Shown piece by piece: positions 20,036 through 29,239 of a DNA stretch of 64,000 nt. Made by a program: the position numbers and the translations under genes. The stretch comes from Actinopolymorpha singaporensis (lineage in GTDB: Bacteria; Actinomycetota; Actinomycetes; Propionibacteriales; Actinopolymorphaceae), in NCBI RefSeq assembly GCF_900104745.1, contig NZ_LT629732.1, positions 5,195,981 through 5,259,980 on the forward strand, given 5' to 3'. Below the pieces are notes generated by a model, which worked only from the letters and a program-made list of their open reading frames with translations, was not told the DNA's origin and did not search any database. How positions within the stretch are numbered: the first letter of the stretch is position 1; every line of letters begins with the position of its first letter.

Positions 20036-20933
20036 CCGGGGCCCCCTCTCCCGCCATGACCACACCGCCGGCGACACCGTTCTCGACGCGGCCTTCGACA
20101 TGGCTCGGACGGATCTCCAGCGTGCAGCACTTCGGGCCGCCACCGGACTTGCGCAGCTCGGACAGGTCCACCGGCACCGGCTGGTAACCGCGTTCGGCGA
20201 GCCGGCCCGCGAGCCCGGTCGCCTGCACGGGCAGTACGACGTTCCGGCCGTCGGACACGGCGTTCAGGCCCAGCACCACCGCGTCGGCCTCGTCGGCAAG
20301 CACCGCATCCGGGTACAGGTCCGCCAGCACCTGCCGGCTCTCCGGCGCGAACGCCTCCGGGTAGTAGGCGACGTTGTGCTCGTCGAGCACCGACAGAGCG
20401 GTGTCCAGGTGGTAGAAGCGCGGGTCGACCAAGTGCAGCGTGACGACCGGCCGGTCGACGTACTCCGCCAGCTCGCGGTGGGCCGCCGGGTCGGTACGGA
20501 AGCCGGTGCCGGCGAGGATGCGGTCCGGCGTGGTGAGCAGGTCGCCCTCGCCCTCGGCGACGGCCAGCGGGAGGTACGCGTCGCGGACACCGTGCTCGAC
20601 GCCGTGGGTCCTGAACCACTCGAGGTAACGGGTGGCCTCGGGCATCCGCTCCAGGTAGCGGAACCGCGAGCCGAACGCCAGCCCGTCCACGACCACTGCA
20701 CCGTTCGCGGCGAACACCATGTCCGGCAGGCCGGGCACGGGCTCGATCAGGCTGACCTCGTGACCGAGGTCGAGGTAGGTCCGGCGCAGACGCTCCCACT
20801 GCGCGATGGCGAGCTCGGTGTCGACCGCGTTCTCCGGGTGCATCCACGGGTTGATCGCGTACGAGACGGTGAAGTACGTCGGCCGGCACATGAGGTAGTG
20901 CCGGTGAGTGGCGGTCCTGACGGTCGTGGGCAT
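20025..20933 (-). CDS. Arginine dihydrolase / dimethylargininase-like enzyme (GME superfamily)
   Basis: 302 aa. Such proteins are commonly annotated DDAH. Catalytic features are GEGD (128-131), His175 in DPRFYHLDTAL and the nucleophile Cys270 (or Cys269) in GGGPKCC. Asn28 (INPW) and Asn77 (FAANGA) sit where DDAH would carry acidic residues. The spacing N28-N77-C270 equals N22-N71-C264 that I recall for cyanobacterial arginine dihydrolase ArgZ, so release of ornithine plus 2 NH3 and CO2 is plausible instead of citrulline. A good ribosome site (GGAGG) precedes the ATG. Overlap with rocD, which consumes ornithine, supports this reading. Confidence 0.8.
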   Translation of the reverse strand: MPTTVRTATHRHYLMCRPTYFTVSYAINPWMHPENAVDTELAIAQWERLRRTYLDLGHEVSLIEPVPGLPDMVFAANGAVVVDGLAFGSRFRYLERMPEATRYLEWFRTHGVEHGVRDAYLPLAVAEGEGDLLTTPDRILAGTGFRTDPAAHRELAEYVDRPVVTLHLVDPRFYHLDTALSVLDEHNVAYYPEAFAPESRQVLADLYPDAVLADEADAVVLGLNAVSDGRNVVLPVQATGLAGRLAERGYQPVPVDLSELRKSGGGPKCCTLEIRPSHVEGRVENGVAGGVVMAGEGAPDAR

Positions 20934-21025
20934 CGAGAAACCTCCGCTGGGGTACGAACGGGGGCGCGAGCGGCCGCCGCGACCTTCCCGAGGTCGAGCC
21001 TAGGTAGCCACCTACCCGCGACCCA

Positions 21026-21044
21026 ATGCGTCCTGACTGCGCAT
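21026..21044. promoter_or_regulatory. Candidate operator between lrp-like gene and arginine genes
   Basis: ATGCG-N9-CGCAT is a perfect inverted repeat about 95 nt upstream of the arginine dihydrolase-like ATG. A second small repeat GGTAG-CCAC-CTACC lies at about 21004-21017. They are plausible sites for the adjacent Lrp/AsnC protein or the core promoter. The rest of the 220-nt gap is unremarkable. Confidence 0.3.
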
Positions 21045-21153
21045 GGGCGGCAGTTCGTTGCGTGCTCGGCGCCGATGGCAGCGAATCGTTGCGCGGCCGG
21101 TTCACCGGGCCGGACGGGACGCGTTCGTGCCCGGCAACCCTCGGGGGCGGGTG

Positions 21154-21618
21154 CTAACCCGGGGTCTCCTGGCCGGTCAGTCCGGGCCGCTCCAGCAGCC
21201 GGGACAGCACCAGCGAGCTCCTGGTCCGGGCGACGTACGGCTCGGCGTTGATGCGTTCCAGCACCCGCTCGAAGTGCCCGATGTCGGCGGTGAGGATGTG
21301 CACCAGGGCGTCCGCCTCACCGGTCAGCGTGCAGGCCGCCACCACCTCCGGGAAGCGCGCCACGCCCGCCCGGATGGTCGCGGGCGAGGTCTTGCCCTGG
21401 CAGAACAGTTCGACGTACGCCTCGGTGGTCCAGCCGAGGGCGCGCGGGTCGACCTTCGCGGTGAACCCGGTGACCGCACCCGCCTGCCGCAACCGGTCCA
21501 CCCGGCGCTTCACCGCCGGCGCCGACAGTCCGACCTGGGCCCCGATCTCGGCGAAGCTGGCCCGGCCGTCGTCGAGCAGCAGGGCGACGATGCGTTCGTC
21601 CACGGGGTCCAGCCGCAC
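21154..21618 (-). CDS. Lrp/AsnC family transcriptional regulator
   Basis: 154 aa from GTG 21618 (VRLDPVDERIVALLLDDGR), preceded by GGAGGAG. The N-terminal helix-turn-helix (FAEIGAQVGLSAPAVKRRVDRL) is followed by a RAM/AsnC ligand domain (CTLTGEADALVHILTADIGHFE). It lies directly upstream of the dihydrolase-rocD pair and reads the same way. The obvious inference is an amino-acid-responsive regulator (arginine or ornithine) of those genes, but the ligand is not proven by the sequence. Confidence 0.9.
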   Translation of the reverse strand: MRLDPVDERIVALLLDDGRASFAEIGAQVGLSAPAVKRRVDRLRQAGAVTGFTAKVDPRALGWTTEAYVELFCQGKTSPATIRAGVARFPEVVAACTLTGEADALVHILTADIGHFERVLERINAEPYVARTRSSLVLSRLLERPGLTGQETPG

Positions 21619-21634
21619 GCTCGCTCTCCTCCTT

Positions 21635-21667
21635 CTCCCGGCGTCTCCCGGCGTCTTGTCCCGGCGT
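21635..21667. repeat. Short tandem repeat in the lrp leader
   Basis: CTCCCGGCGT occurs twice in tandem and again after a 3-nt insertion (CTTGTCCCGGCGT), just upstream of the ribosome site of the Lrp-type gene. It may simply be slippage, or it may affect leader structure. Confidence 0.5.
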
Positions 21668-21735
21668 CTCCTCGGCTTCCAGCACCGGGTGCCGGGTGCC
21701 CTGCTCACCGCTCGCCGGCTGTTCGTACAGCCGCC

Positions 21736-21752
21736 TAAACTGTGCACCCGTG
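21736..21752 (+). promoter_or_regulatory. Candidate -10 for a leaderless mRNA
   Basis: TAAACT (21736-21741) is an extended match to the -10 consensus. It lies 8 nt before a GTG at 21750 that opens the Walker-A mini-ORF, the arrangement seen in leaderless actinobacterial genes. No convincing -35 is visible. Confidence 0.35.
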
Positions 21753-21875
21753 ACCGGAGTCCGCGCATCCGACACCATGGCCGAGCCGGCCGTCTGCCGC
21801 GTCGCGATCCGCATCAACGGTCTGCCCGCCCCCGGAAAGTCGACACCGGTCGACGTCGGCGCGCTGAGTGCCTGA
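21750..21875 (+). pseudogene. Truncated P-loop NTPase mini-ORF (41 codons)
   Basis: GTG 21750 (or ATG 21777) opens a short frame ending ...RINGLPAPGKSTPVDV... and stopping at 21873-21875. It contains the first beta strand and a complete Walker A (GLPAPGKST) of a small-molecule or nucleotide kinase, then ends. The stop shares its last base with the ATG of the next, intact P-loop gene (TGATG). It is most likely the remnant of a kinase gene whose body was deleted; the alternative is a translated leader that couples to the downstream gene. The flanking sequence does not match the downstream kinase, so it is not a simple local duplication. Confidence 0.5.
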
Positions 21876-22573
21876 TGTCGTACGGAACTCCTGCCAGGCC
21901 GGCGGAATCGCTGCCCATGACCTGGGATCCGTTCGGGACGATCGCCGACACCCTGTGGCTCGGCGGCGGGCAGTGGGCCGGCAAGTCGACTGTGGCCCGC
22001 ATCCTCGCCCGCCGCTGCGGGATCACGGCGTACCACTACGACTACCACGATGCCCGGGGACACGACGCGCGCCGCGTCGCCGACCGGGCTGCTCGTGGGG
22101 AGCCGCTGACCGGGCCGGGCCCGGACGAGGTGTGGGTCCGGCGTACGTCCGCGGAGATGGCCCGGGACGCGCTGGAGGAGTTCGGCCGGAGGTTCGAGTG
22201 GACGCTGGACGACCTGCGGGGGCTGGTGTCCGGGCGGCCGATCCTCGCCGAGGGGTGGGGACTGCGTCCCGAACTCGTCGCACCGTTGCTGGACTCACCC
22301 GGCCGGATGCTGGTCATGGTGCCGACCGAGGAGTTCCGGCAACGTCAGCTGCGGGAACTCCCCCGCGCCCGGGAGTTCGGGCCACGGGTCAGTGATCCCG
22401 AACGTGCGCAGGCCAACCGGGTCGACCGGGACCGGCTGCTCGCGGTGTCGGCCGCCGAGGCCGCCCGGGAGCACGGGATCCGCGTGCTGGCTGTGGACGG
22501 AAGCCGGGACGCCGAACAGGTGGCCGACGAAGTGGCCGACCACTTCTCGCCCTACCTGGCCAACCTGAGCTGA
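21875..22573 (+). CDS. P-loop NTPase / small-molecule kinase-like protein
   Basis: 232 aa. The Walker A is unusual, GGGQWAGKST (residues 30-39), followed by a YHYDYHDARGHDAR segment. The middle has an AEGWGLRPEL strand, the C-terminal part RQRQLRELPRAREF may carry lid arginines, and LAVDGSRDAEQVADEVADHF closes it, as in nucleotide and sugar kinases. The start is ATG 21875 (TGATG coupling) or 21917. The substrate is unknown. It reads against the trp genes and ends 13 nt from the convergent HGxxPAAW gene. Confidence 0.65.
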   Translation: MSYGTPARPAESLPMTWDPFGTIADTLWLGGGQWAGKSTVARILARRCGITAYHYDYHDARGHDARRVADRAARGEPLTGPGPDEVWVRRTSAEMARDALEEFGRRFEWTLDDLRGLVSGRPILAEGWGLRPELVAPLLDSPGRMLVMVPTEEFRQRQLRELPRAREFGPRVSDPERAQANRVDRDRLLAVSAAEAAREHGIRVLAVDGSRDAEQVADEVADHFSPYLANLS

Positions 22574-22586
22574 GCGGAGGCGGCGG

Positions 22587-22892
22587 TCAGGAGACCGTGC
22601 TGCTCTCCTCGGAGGTGTCGCCCGCGATCGGCTGCACCTCGGCCGGGCTGTGCCGGGGCGGGCGGGGGCCACCGAGGCCCATGACGTGCATGATCTTGCC
22701 GATGAGCAGGGCGACCAGCGTCCCACCTACCGCGCTGGCGAAGAACAGCCACCAGTTGCCGATCACGATCGCCACACCGGCGACCACGGAGACGGCCAGC
22801 AGGATTCCTACGGTCGTCCACGCCGCCGGGGTGTTGCCGTGGTGGGACTGCGTGGTGTTCTCGTGCCGGAACTTGTCGCTCATGTCGCCCAT
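22587..22892 (-). CDS. HGxxPAAW family membrane protein
   Basis: 101 aa with the naming motif HHGNTPAAW at 17-25 and two membrane helices at about 27-70. A polar tail ends in EESSTVS. The family is actinobacterial, typically encoded between trpE and trpC beside the Trp-associated membrane protein, as here. Function unknown; conserved position suggests a link to tryptophan biosynthesis or simply shared transcription. Confidence 0.9.
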   Translation of the reverse strand: MGDMSDKFRHENTTQSHHGNTPAAWTTVGILLAVSVVAGVAIVIGNWWLFFASAVGGTLVALLIGKIMHVMGLGGPRPPRHSPAEVQPIAGDTSEESSTVS

Positions 22893-22980
22893 GGCCGACC
22901 CTCTCTTTCGTACCGTGGCCCATTGTGTCGCGCGCCCTGATCACCGGCGACCCGGGGTCGCCCGGTCGCGGGGCCGCCGG

Positions 22981-23625
22981 TCAGTCGCGCAGGGTGGGGT
23001 CCTCGCCGCGGTCGAGAGCCGCCCACGGATCGTCGTCGGTCCGCCTGGCCGCCGGTGCGTCGTACCGGCTGCCCATCGCCGGCCACCTCCGGCCGCGCGC
23101 CACCGCGAGCACTCCGCCGGCCACGACGAGCGCTGCACCGGCCATCGCGAGCCACGGCCAGGACTCGACCGTGACCGTGGACGCCCGGATGCCGCCTCCG
23201 CCGCCTCCGCTTCCCGCCCCGCCGGCGATCGCGCGGCGCACCGCCGCGTCCGCGACCGGGCCGGTGCGGGTCCAGAACGTCGCGCACGAGGCGACCGCGG
23301 CGGCTCCTGCCAGCGCGACCAGTCCACCGGCGACCTGGCGGCCGAGCCCTCTGGTGGCCAGCAGGGCGAGCACTCCGGCGAGGCCGAGGAAGCCGGCCGA
23401 GCGGACCAGCGGGGCGGCCTGTGCCCCGGTGACGGCGGTGTGCACCGCGGGGTAGTCGGGGATCGCCCACCGGGCTGCGAGCCAGGTGCGCCCGGCTGCC
23501 CACAGCACGAGGGCCGCGCCTGCGAGAACCAGCCCGAGAGCGAGGAAGAACTGCCGCCGGGCGGTCGGCTTCGCGGACACGGGAGTCGCGGTGGTCCTGG
23601 TGGTCATGGTGGTCCTTGCCGTCAC
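22981..23625 (-). CDS. Trp biosynthesis-associated membrane protein (TIGR02234/Trp_oprn_chp)
   Basis: 214 aa with about four membrane helices: [20 protein letters not shown], a second at about 75-92 ([15 protein letters not shown]), a third ([20 protein letters not shown]) and one near 165-185. The GTG start at 23625 overlaps the trpE stop as GTGA. The C-terminus ends in [15 protein letters not shown], typical of this family. It is a known companion of trpE in actinobacteria with no established biochemical role. Confidence 0.9.
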   Translation of the reverse strand: MTARTTMTTRTTATPVSAKPTARRQFFLALGLVLAGAALVLWAAGRTWLAARWAIPDYPAVHTAVTGAQAAPLVRSAGFLGLAGVLALLATRGLGRQVAGGLVALAGAAAVASCATFWTRTGPVADAAVRRAIAGGAGSGGGGGGIRASTVTVESWPWLAMAGAALVVAGGVLAVARGRRWPAMGSRYDAPAARRTDDDPWAALDRGEDPTLRD

Positions 23626-25127
23626 GGTGTCCGGAACGTTTCCGCCACCGCCACCGCGCGCAGTGCCGCGGCCGCCTTGTTGCGGGTCTCGGCGTCCTCG
23701 GCCGCGGGGTCGGAGTCGGCCACGATGCCCCCGCCGGCCTGGACGTACGCCACACCGTCGCGCAGCAGCGCGGTGCGAATGGCGATCGCAGCGTCCAGGT
23801 CCCCGGCGAAGTCGAGGTAGCCGACGACCCCGCCGTACAGCCCTCGCCTGGTGGGTTCGAGCTTCTCGATGATCTCCATCGCCCGCGGCTTCGGCGCGCC
23901 GGAGAGGGTGCCGGCCGGGAAGCAGGCACACAGGGCGTCGAAGGCGGTCCGCCCCGGCGCCAGCCGTCCGACCACGGTGGACTCCAGGTGCATGACGTGG
24001 CTGTACCTGCGTACGGTCATGAAGTCGACCACCTCGACGCTGCCCGGCGCACACACCCGGCCGAGGTCGTTGCGGCCCAGGTCGACCAGCATCAGGTGCT
24101 CGGCGCGTTCCTTCTCGTCGGCGAGCAGTTCCTGCTCCAGCGCGTGGTCCTCCTCCGGAGTGGCACCTCGTGGCCGGGTTCCCGCGATCGGGTGCGTCAG
24201 CGCCCGCTCGCCGGTCACCGTCACCAGCGCCTCCGGGCTGGAACCCACGATGTCGAAGTCGCCGAAGCGCAGGAGGTACATGTACGGCGAGGGGTTGGAG
24301 AGGCGCAGCACGCGGTAGATGTCGAACGCCCTGGCCGTCGTCGCCCGCTCGAACCGCTGCGACACCACCACCTGGAAGGCCTCACCGGCGTGGATCTCCT
24401 CCTTGGCCTGCTCGACCGCCGCCATGTGCTCCTCGGCGGAACGGCGGCGTTCGTAGCCGGGCGGGGCCTGCAGGTCGGCCGCCGCGACGAACGACGGCGT
24501 GGGCTGGGCGAGCGCCTTCGTCATGGCGTCCAGCCGCTGAACGGCGTCGGACCAGGCCTGGTCGACGCGCTCGCCGGTGTCGTCCCAGTTGACCGCGTTG
24601 GCGATCAGCAGCAGCGTGCCGTCCACGTGGTCCAGCACCGCGAGGTCGGTGGCCAGCATCAGTGCCAACTCGGGCAGCCCTAGGTCGTCGGTGGTGAGGT
24701 CGGGCAGCCGTTCCAGCCGGCGCACCGCGTCGTAACCGATGTAGCCGACGAGGCCACCGGTCAGCGGCGGCAGGCCGGGGAGGTTCGGGGTGTGCAGCCG
24801 GGCCACCGTCTCCTGCACCGCGGCCAGCGGGTCGCCGCCCTCGGGCAGCCCCACCGGCGGGTTGCCGAGCCACTGCGCCTCGCCGTTGCGTTCGGTCAGC
24901 ACCGCCGCTGAACGGACGCCGACGAAGGAGTACCTCCCCCACACCCCGCCGTGCTCGGCCGACTCGAACAGGAACGTGCCCGGCTCGTCGCGGGCCAGCT
25001 TGGCGTAGACGCCGAGCGGGGTCTCGGCGTCGGCGAGCAGCTTGCGGGTCACCGGGATCACCCGGCGGCCGGACGCGAGGTCGCGGAAGCCGGCGAGGTC
25101 GGGGGTGGTCGCACCGAGGAACGTCAC
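23622..25127 (-). CDS. trpE: Anthranilate synthase component I
   Basis: Chorismate plus ammonia or glutamine to anthranilate. 501 aa, GTG start overlapping the hisI stop (GTGA). The chorismate-binding domain has [37 protein letters not shown] and the C-terminal [14 protein letters not shown] block. The N-terminal domain carries [19 protein letters not shown]; a Trp-feedback site (LLES-type element) is expected there but is present only as LFESAE. No trpG or trpD lies in the window, so the glutaminase and phosphoribosyltransferase must be elsewhere. Confidence 0.95.
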   Translation of the reverse strand: MTFLGATTPDLAGFRDLASGRRVIPVTRKLLADAETPLGVYAKLARDEPGTFLFESAEHGGVWGRYSFVGVRSAAVLTERNGEAQWLGNPPVGLPEGGDPLAAVQETVARLHTPNLPGLPPLTGGLVGYIGYDAVRRLERLPDLTTDDLGLPELALMLATDLAVLDHVDGTLLLIANAVNWDDTGERVDQAWSDAVQRLDAMTKALAQPTPSFVAAADLQAPPGYERRRSAEEHMAAVEQAKEEIHAGEAFQVVVSQRFERATTARAFDIYRVLRLSNPSPYMYLLRFGDFDIVGSSPEALVTVTGERALTHPIAGTRPRGATPEEDHALEQELLADEKERAEHLMLVDLGRNDLGRVCAPGSVEVVDFMTVRRYSHVMHLESTVVGRLAPGRTAFDALCACFPAGTLSGAPKPRAMEIIEKLEPTRRGLYGGVVGYLDFAGDLDAAIAIRTALLRDGVAYVQAGGGIVADSDPAAEDAETRNKAAAALRAVAVAETFRTP

Positions 25128-25567
25128 GGCCGGACCTCCTCCTCCGCGGCGGCCGCGGCTCCCGGCTCGCCGACCTTCGCGGTGAGCAGGCCGTCGTCGA
25201 AGCAGGTGCGCGTGCCGGTGTGACAGGCCGGGCCCTCCTGGTCGACCCGGACCAGCAGGGTGTCACCGTCGCAGTCCAGCCGGACCTCCTTCACCCACTG
25301 CCGGTGACCGGAGGTCTCCCCCTTCACCCAGTACTCCCGGCGACTGCGGCTCCAGAACGTCGACCGGCCCGTGGTGAGCGTGCGATGCACCGCCTCGTCG
25401 TCCATCCAGCCGACCATCAGCACCTCGCCGGTGTCGTACTGCTGGACCACCGCGACCACCAGGCCGTGGTCGTCGCGTTTGAGGCGGTCTGCGACCTCGG
25501 GGGCGAGTGCGGTGCCGGCGCCGGGGCTGTCGGCACTGTGGGTGTCGGCACTGGGCATGCCCGCCAT
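25124..25567 (-). CDS. hisI: Phosphoribosyl-AMP cyclohydrolase
   Basis: Third step of histidine synthesis, opening the adenine ring of PR-AMP. 147 aa. Signatures are [29 protein letters not shown], the metal-binding DCDGDTLLV and [13 protein letters not shown]. The start is ATG 25567 or 25558; the first 25 residues are non-conserved. There is no fused HisE domain. It heads the hisI-trpE-membrane protein run. In this genome it has been separated from hisF by about 26 kb of other genes. Confidence 0.95.
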   Translation of the reverse strand: MAGMPSADTHSADSPGAGTALAPEVADRLKRDDHGLVVAVVQQYDTGEVLMVGWMDDEAVHRTLTTGRSTFWSRSRREYWVKGETSGHRQWVKEVRLDCDGDTLLVRVDQEGPACHTGTRTCFDDGLLTAKVGEPGAAAAAEEEVRP

Positions 25568-25722
25568 TGTTCCCGGTGCCGCCGACAGCGGGCGCGACGG
25601 GTCGTGCCGGTCCGCTCACCACCGCGGCCGGAGCCGGGCATAGCGGTACGAACGCCGATCTGCACGGATCCGCCACCGCTTCGCCGCTCCCCCCCCGCGG
25701 CCGGGCGGAGCCGGTGATCGGC

Positions 25723-28700
25723 ATGTCGGTGGGCCGTGGCAGTCTGCCCGCCATGGCGAACTCGGTGGTGCACTTCCGGTCCTCCTTCGAACCCGGCGAG
25801 CCCCGTCCCGACCTGGCGGGCGGTGCCGGCCGGGCCGACGGTCATGCCGACGGCGGGCTCACCGTCGAGGTCGCGGGCGGGCCCGGCCACGCACCGGCGG
25901 CCAAGCTCGGTGTCGGCTTCACCGGCCGGCACGCGCTCCGCTACGCCGCCGAGGGGGCGAGGTCGGCCCCGCGCAGCGTGCGGTTGTTCGAGGTGGACGT
26001 CGAGGTCGGACCCGACACCGAGCTGTCGTACGTCCTGTTCCCGGAGTTCACCTCCGGTGACCTGAGCTACGCCGCGACCTATGCCGCCGTCGACCTCGAG
26101 TTCGCCGACGGCACCCGGCTCGGCGAACTCGGCGCGCGCGACCAGTACGACCAGCCCGCGGACGCGGCCGCCCAGGGCGCCGCCCGCATGCTCTACGCCG
26201 ACCAGTGGAACTCCCGGCGGATCGCGGTCGGTGCCGTCGCCGCCGGGCGCCGGGTCACCGCCATCCTGCTCACCCACCACCAGCCCGGCGGGCCCGAGAA
26301 CCCCGACGGCAGCAATGCCGGCGATGCCGCCGATGCCGCCGATGCCGCCGTGCCGGTCCGGGGCTGGGTGGACGACATCGTTCTCGCCGAGCGCGCCCGT
26401 CCCGCCGAGGAGCCGCGCCGGCTGTCCGACCACGTGCTCACCACCCGCGGCACGCACTCCAGCGGGGCGTTCTCCCGGGGCAACAACATCCCGGCCACGG
26501 CGGTGCCACTGGGCTTCAACTTCTGGACCCCGGTCACCGACGCGGGCACGCTGCGCTGGGAGTACGAATACCACCGCGGCAACGACGACGAAAACCGGCC
26601 GCGGCTGCAGGCACTGGGGCTCAGCCACCAGCCCAGCCCGTGGATGGGTGACCGGCAGACGTTCCAGGTGATGCCGTCCAACGCCGCCGGCCACCCCAAC
26701 GCCGACCGCACCGCGCGAGCGCTGGCGTTCCGCCACGACAACGAGATCGCCCGCCCGCACTGGTACTCCGTCACCTTCGACAACGGCCTGGTCGCCGAGA
26801 TCGCCCCGACCGACCACGCGGCGATGCTCCGGTTCACGTTCACCGGGCCGACCTCCACGCTGGTCTTCGACAACGTCGACGCCGACGCGGCAGTGACCGT
26901 CGATCCCGAGACGGGTGTGGTGACCGGCTACACCGACGTCGGCAGCCAACGGTCCAACGGCGCGGGCCGGATGTTCGTGTACGCGGAGTTCGACCGGCCC
27001 GTGGTCGAGTCCGGCCGGCCCGACGGTGTGGGCGAGCGTGCGCACGCGGCGGCGTACGCACGGTTCGACCCCGCCGGCGACCGTACGGTCACCATGCGGA
27101 TCGCCACCTCGCTGATAAGCCTGGACCAGGCCCGCCACAACCTGGAGCTGGAGATCGCGCCCGGCGACACCTTCGACGACGTCCGCGAACGCGCCCAGCG
27201 GCAGTGGGACGACACCCTCGGCGTGCTCGAGGTGGAGGGGGCGAGCGAGGACCAGCTCACCACGCTGTACTCCAACCTCTACCGGCTCTACCTCTATCCC
27301 AACTCCGCCCACGAGAACACCGGCACCGCTCAGGTGCCCGTCTACACGCACGCCGTGCAGTCGGCGACATCGGCGCCGCCGAGCGGCCCGACCCGGACCG
27401 GCGCCGACGTCGTTCCCGGCAAGGCGTACGTCAACAACGGCTTCTGGGACACCTACCGCACCACCTGGCCGGCCTACGCACTGTTCACCCCCACGCTGGC
27501 CGGTGAGCTGGTGGAGGGTTTCCTGCAGCAGTACCGCGACGGCGGCTGGGTGGCCCGCTGGTCCTCCCCCGGCTACGCCGACTGCATGGTCGGCACGAGT
27601 TCCGACGTGGCCTTCGCCGACGCCTGCTGCAAGGGGATCGAGGGCTTCGACGCCTGGGCGGCCTACGAGTCGGCGGTGAAGAACGCCACCGTCCGCCCGC
27701 CCAACCCCTTCGTCGGCCGCAAGGGGATGGAGCGCTCGCCCTTCCTCGGCTACACACCGGTGGAGGCGACCGAGGAGGCGATGTCGTGGTCGATGGACGG
27801 CTACATCAACGACTTCGGCATCGCCATGATGGCCGGACAGTTGGCACGGGACGTCGGTCCCGACGACGCCCGATACCCCCGGCTGTGCGAGGAGGAGGAG
27901 TACTTCCGCCGCCGTGCGCTGGGCTACGTCCACCTGTTCGACCCGGCGGTCGGGTTCTTCCAGGGCCGGCACGGTGACGGTTCGCGGCGGCTGTCACCGC
28001 AGGAGTTCGACCCGCGGGTGTGGGGCTTCGACTACACCGAGACCAATGCCTGGAACATGGCGTTCCACGTTCCGCACGACGGCGCCGGGCTGGCCTGGCT
28101 GTACGGCGGGCGGGAGGCACTCGCGCACAGGCTGGACGAGTTCTTCGCGACCCCCGAGACCGGCCAGGAGCGGTTCAAGGGTTCCTACGGCGTGGTGATC
28201 CACGAGATGACCGAGGCCCGCGACGTCCGGATGGGAATGTACGGCCACAGCAACCAGCCGGCCCACCACATCGCCTACATGTACACCTACGCCGGACAGC
28301 CCGCACGCACGCAGGAGAAGGTGCGCGAGGTGCTCACCCGGCTCTACCTCGGCAGCGACCTCGGCCAGGGCTACTGCGGCGACGAGGACAACGGCGAGAT
28401 GTCGGCGTGGCAGGTGTTCAGCGCGCTCGGGTTCTACCCGCTGCAGATGGGCAGCCCCCGCTACGCCATCGGCTCACCGTTGTTCACCAGGGCGACGGTG
28501 CACCTGGAGTCGGGCGCGGACCTGGTGATCAACGCGCCGGACAACAGCGCCGACAACATCTACGTCCAGGGCCTCACCGTCGACGGCGTGCCGTACGACC
28601 GGGCATGGCTGCCGCACGACCTGCTCGCCAAGGGCGGCGTGCTGGAGTTCGCGATGGGGTCCGAGCCCTCCGGCTGGGCGAGCGGGCCGGACGCCGCACC

Positions 28701-29154
28701 GCCCTCGCTCACCGCACCCGGCGAGGCGCCCGCACCCCTCGTCGACGTGACCCGGCCCAGCTCCGGCACGGCCCGGGCGAGCGAGGGAGCGGACGCCGAG
28801 CACCTGTTCGACGACAGCTCGGCCGGCTCGGTGACGTTCGCCGGTACCCAGCGGTGGGTCTCGTACGAGCTGGCGGCACCGGCCCGGGTCGGCTTCTACA
28901 CGCTCACCTCTCCCGTGGAAAACGCCGGCGGTGCGGCCCCGGCGGCGTGGGTGCTCGCCGGCTCCCGGGACGGGACGAGTTGGGAGGTGCTGGACATCCG
29001 GAGCGGGGAGGAGTTCGCGTGGCCGGTGCACACCCGGCCGTTCCGGGTCGCAGCACCAGGCGAGTACTCCCACTACCGGCTCGACCTCGCGCCGACCCCC
29101 GAAGCCGCGGGTGGCCCGCCGGTGTCCCTCGCCCAGGTGGAGCTGCTGGCGTAG
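25723..29154 (+). CDS. GH92 family alpha-mannosidase-like glycosidase with C-terminal discoidin-like domain
   Basis: About 1143 aa. GH92 enzymes are Ca2+-dependent exo-alpha-mannosidases. Family blocks are NNGFWDTYRTTWPAYALF, ADCMVGTSSDVAFADA, DYTETNAWNMAFHVPHDG and the catalytic region CGDEDNGEMSAWQVFSALGF. The N-terminal 210 residues are beta-sandwich, and the last 150 or so (from DVTRPSSGTARASEGADAEH) look like an F5/8-type carbohydrate-binding domain. A GAD/GAA simple repeat encodes DAADAADAA near 26330. No signal peptide is visible from 25723 or 25753, so cytoplasmic action is possible. It is divergent from hisI. Confidence 0.9.
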   Translation: MSVGRGSLPAMANSVVHFRSSFEPGEPRPDLAGGAGRADGHADGGLTVEVAGGPGHAPAAKLGVGFTGRHALRYAAEGARSAPRSVRLFEVDVEVGPDTELSYVLFPEFTSGDLSYAATYAAVDLEFADGTRLGELGARDQYDQPADAAAQGAARMLYADQWNSRRIAVGAVAAGRRVTAILLTHHQPGGPENPDGSNAGDAADAADAAVPVRGWVDDIVLAERARPAEEPRRLSDHVLTTRGTHSSGAFSRGNNIPATAVPLGFNFWTPVTDAGTLRWEYEYHRGNDDENRPRLQALGLSHQPSPWMGDRQTFQVMPSNAAGHPNADRTARALAFRHDNEIARPHWYSVTFDNGLVAEIAPTDHAAMLRFTFTGPTSTLVFDNVDADAAVTVDPETGVVTGYTDVGSQRSNGAGRMFVYAEFDRPVVESGRPDGVGERAHAAAYARFDPAGDRTVTMRIATSLISLDQARHNLELEIAPGDTFDDVRERAQRQWDDTLGVLEVEGASEDQLTTLYSNLYRLYLYPNSAHENTGTAQVPVYTHAVQSATSAPPSGPTRTGADVVPGKAYVNNGFWDTYRTTWPAYALFTPTLAGELVEGFLQQYRDGGWVARWSSPGYADCMVGTSSDVAFADACCKGIEGFDAWAAYESAVKNATVRPPNPFVGRKGMERSPFLGYTPVEATEEAMSWSMDGYINDFGIAMMAGQLARDVGPDDARYPRLCEEEEYFRRRALGYVHLFDPAVGFFQGRHGDGSRRLSPQEFDPRVWGFDYTETNAWNMAFHVPHDGAGLAWLYGGREALAHRLDEFFATPETGQERFKGSYGVVIHEMTEARDVRMGMYGHSNQPAHHIAYMYTYAGQPARTQEKVREVLTRLYLGSDLGQGYCGDEDNGEMSAWQVFSALGFYPLQMGSPRYAIGSPLFTRATVHLESGADLVINAPDNSADNIYVQGLTVDGVPYDRAWLPHDLLAKGGVLEFAMGSEPSGWASGPDAAPPSLTAPGEAPAPLVDVTRPSSGTARASEGADAEHLFDDSSAGSVTFAGTQRWVSYELAAPARVGFYTLTSPVENAGGAAPAAWVLAGSRDGTSWEVLDIRSGEEFAWPVHTRPFRVAAPGEYSHYRLDLAPTPEAAGGPPVSLAQVELLA

Positions 29155-29168
29155 GACGTGATCGAGGT

Positions 29169-29203
29169 GGGCCGCCTCAGACGAGACACGCGGCAGGCGG
29201 CCC
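29169..29203 (+). terminator. Hairpin after GH92 gene
   Basis: GGGCCGCCT and AGGCGGCCC form a perfect 9-bp stem with a 17-nt loop, starting 14 nt past the GH92 stop. No T-tract. Confidence 0.6.
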
Positions 29204-29239
29204 GCCTCCGAACCCGCCTCGGCGTCCTACGATCGGGGG

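Noticed and set aside
25417..27972. Minus-strand 851-codon frame opposite GH92
   Set aside because: Antisense of a well-supported GH92 gene, with low-complexity Val/Gly/Arg composition.
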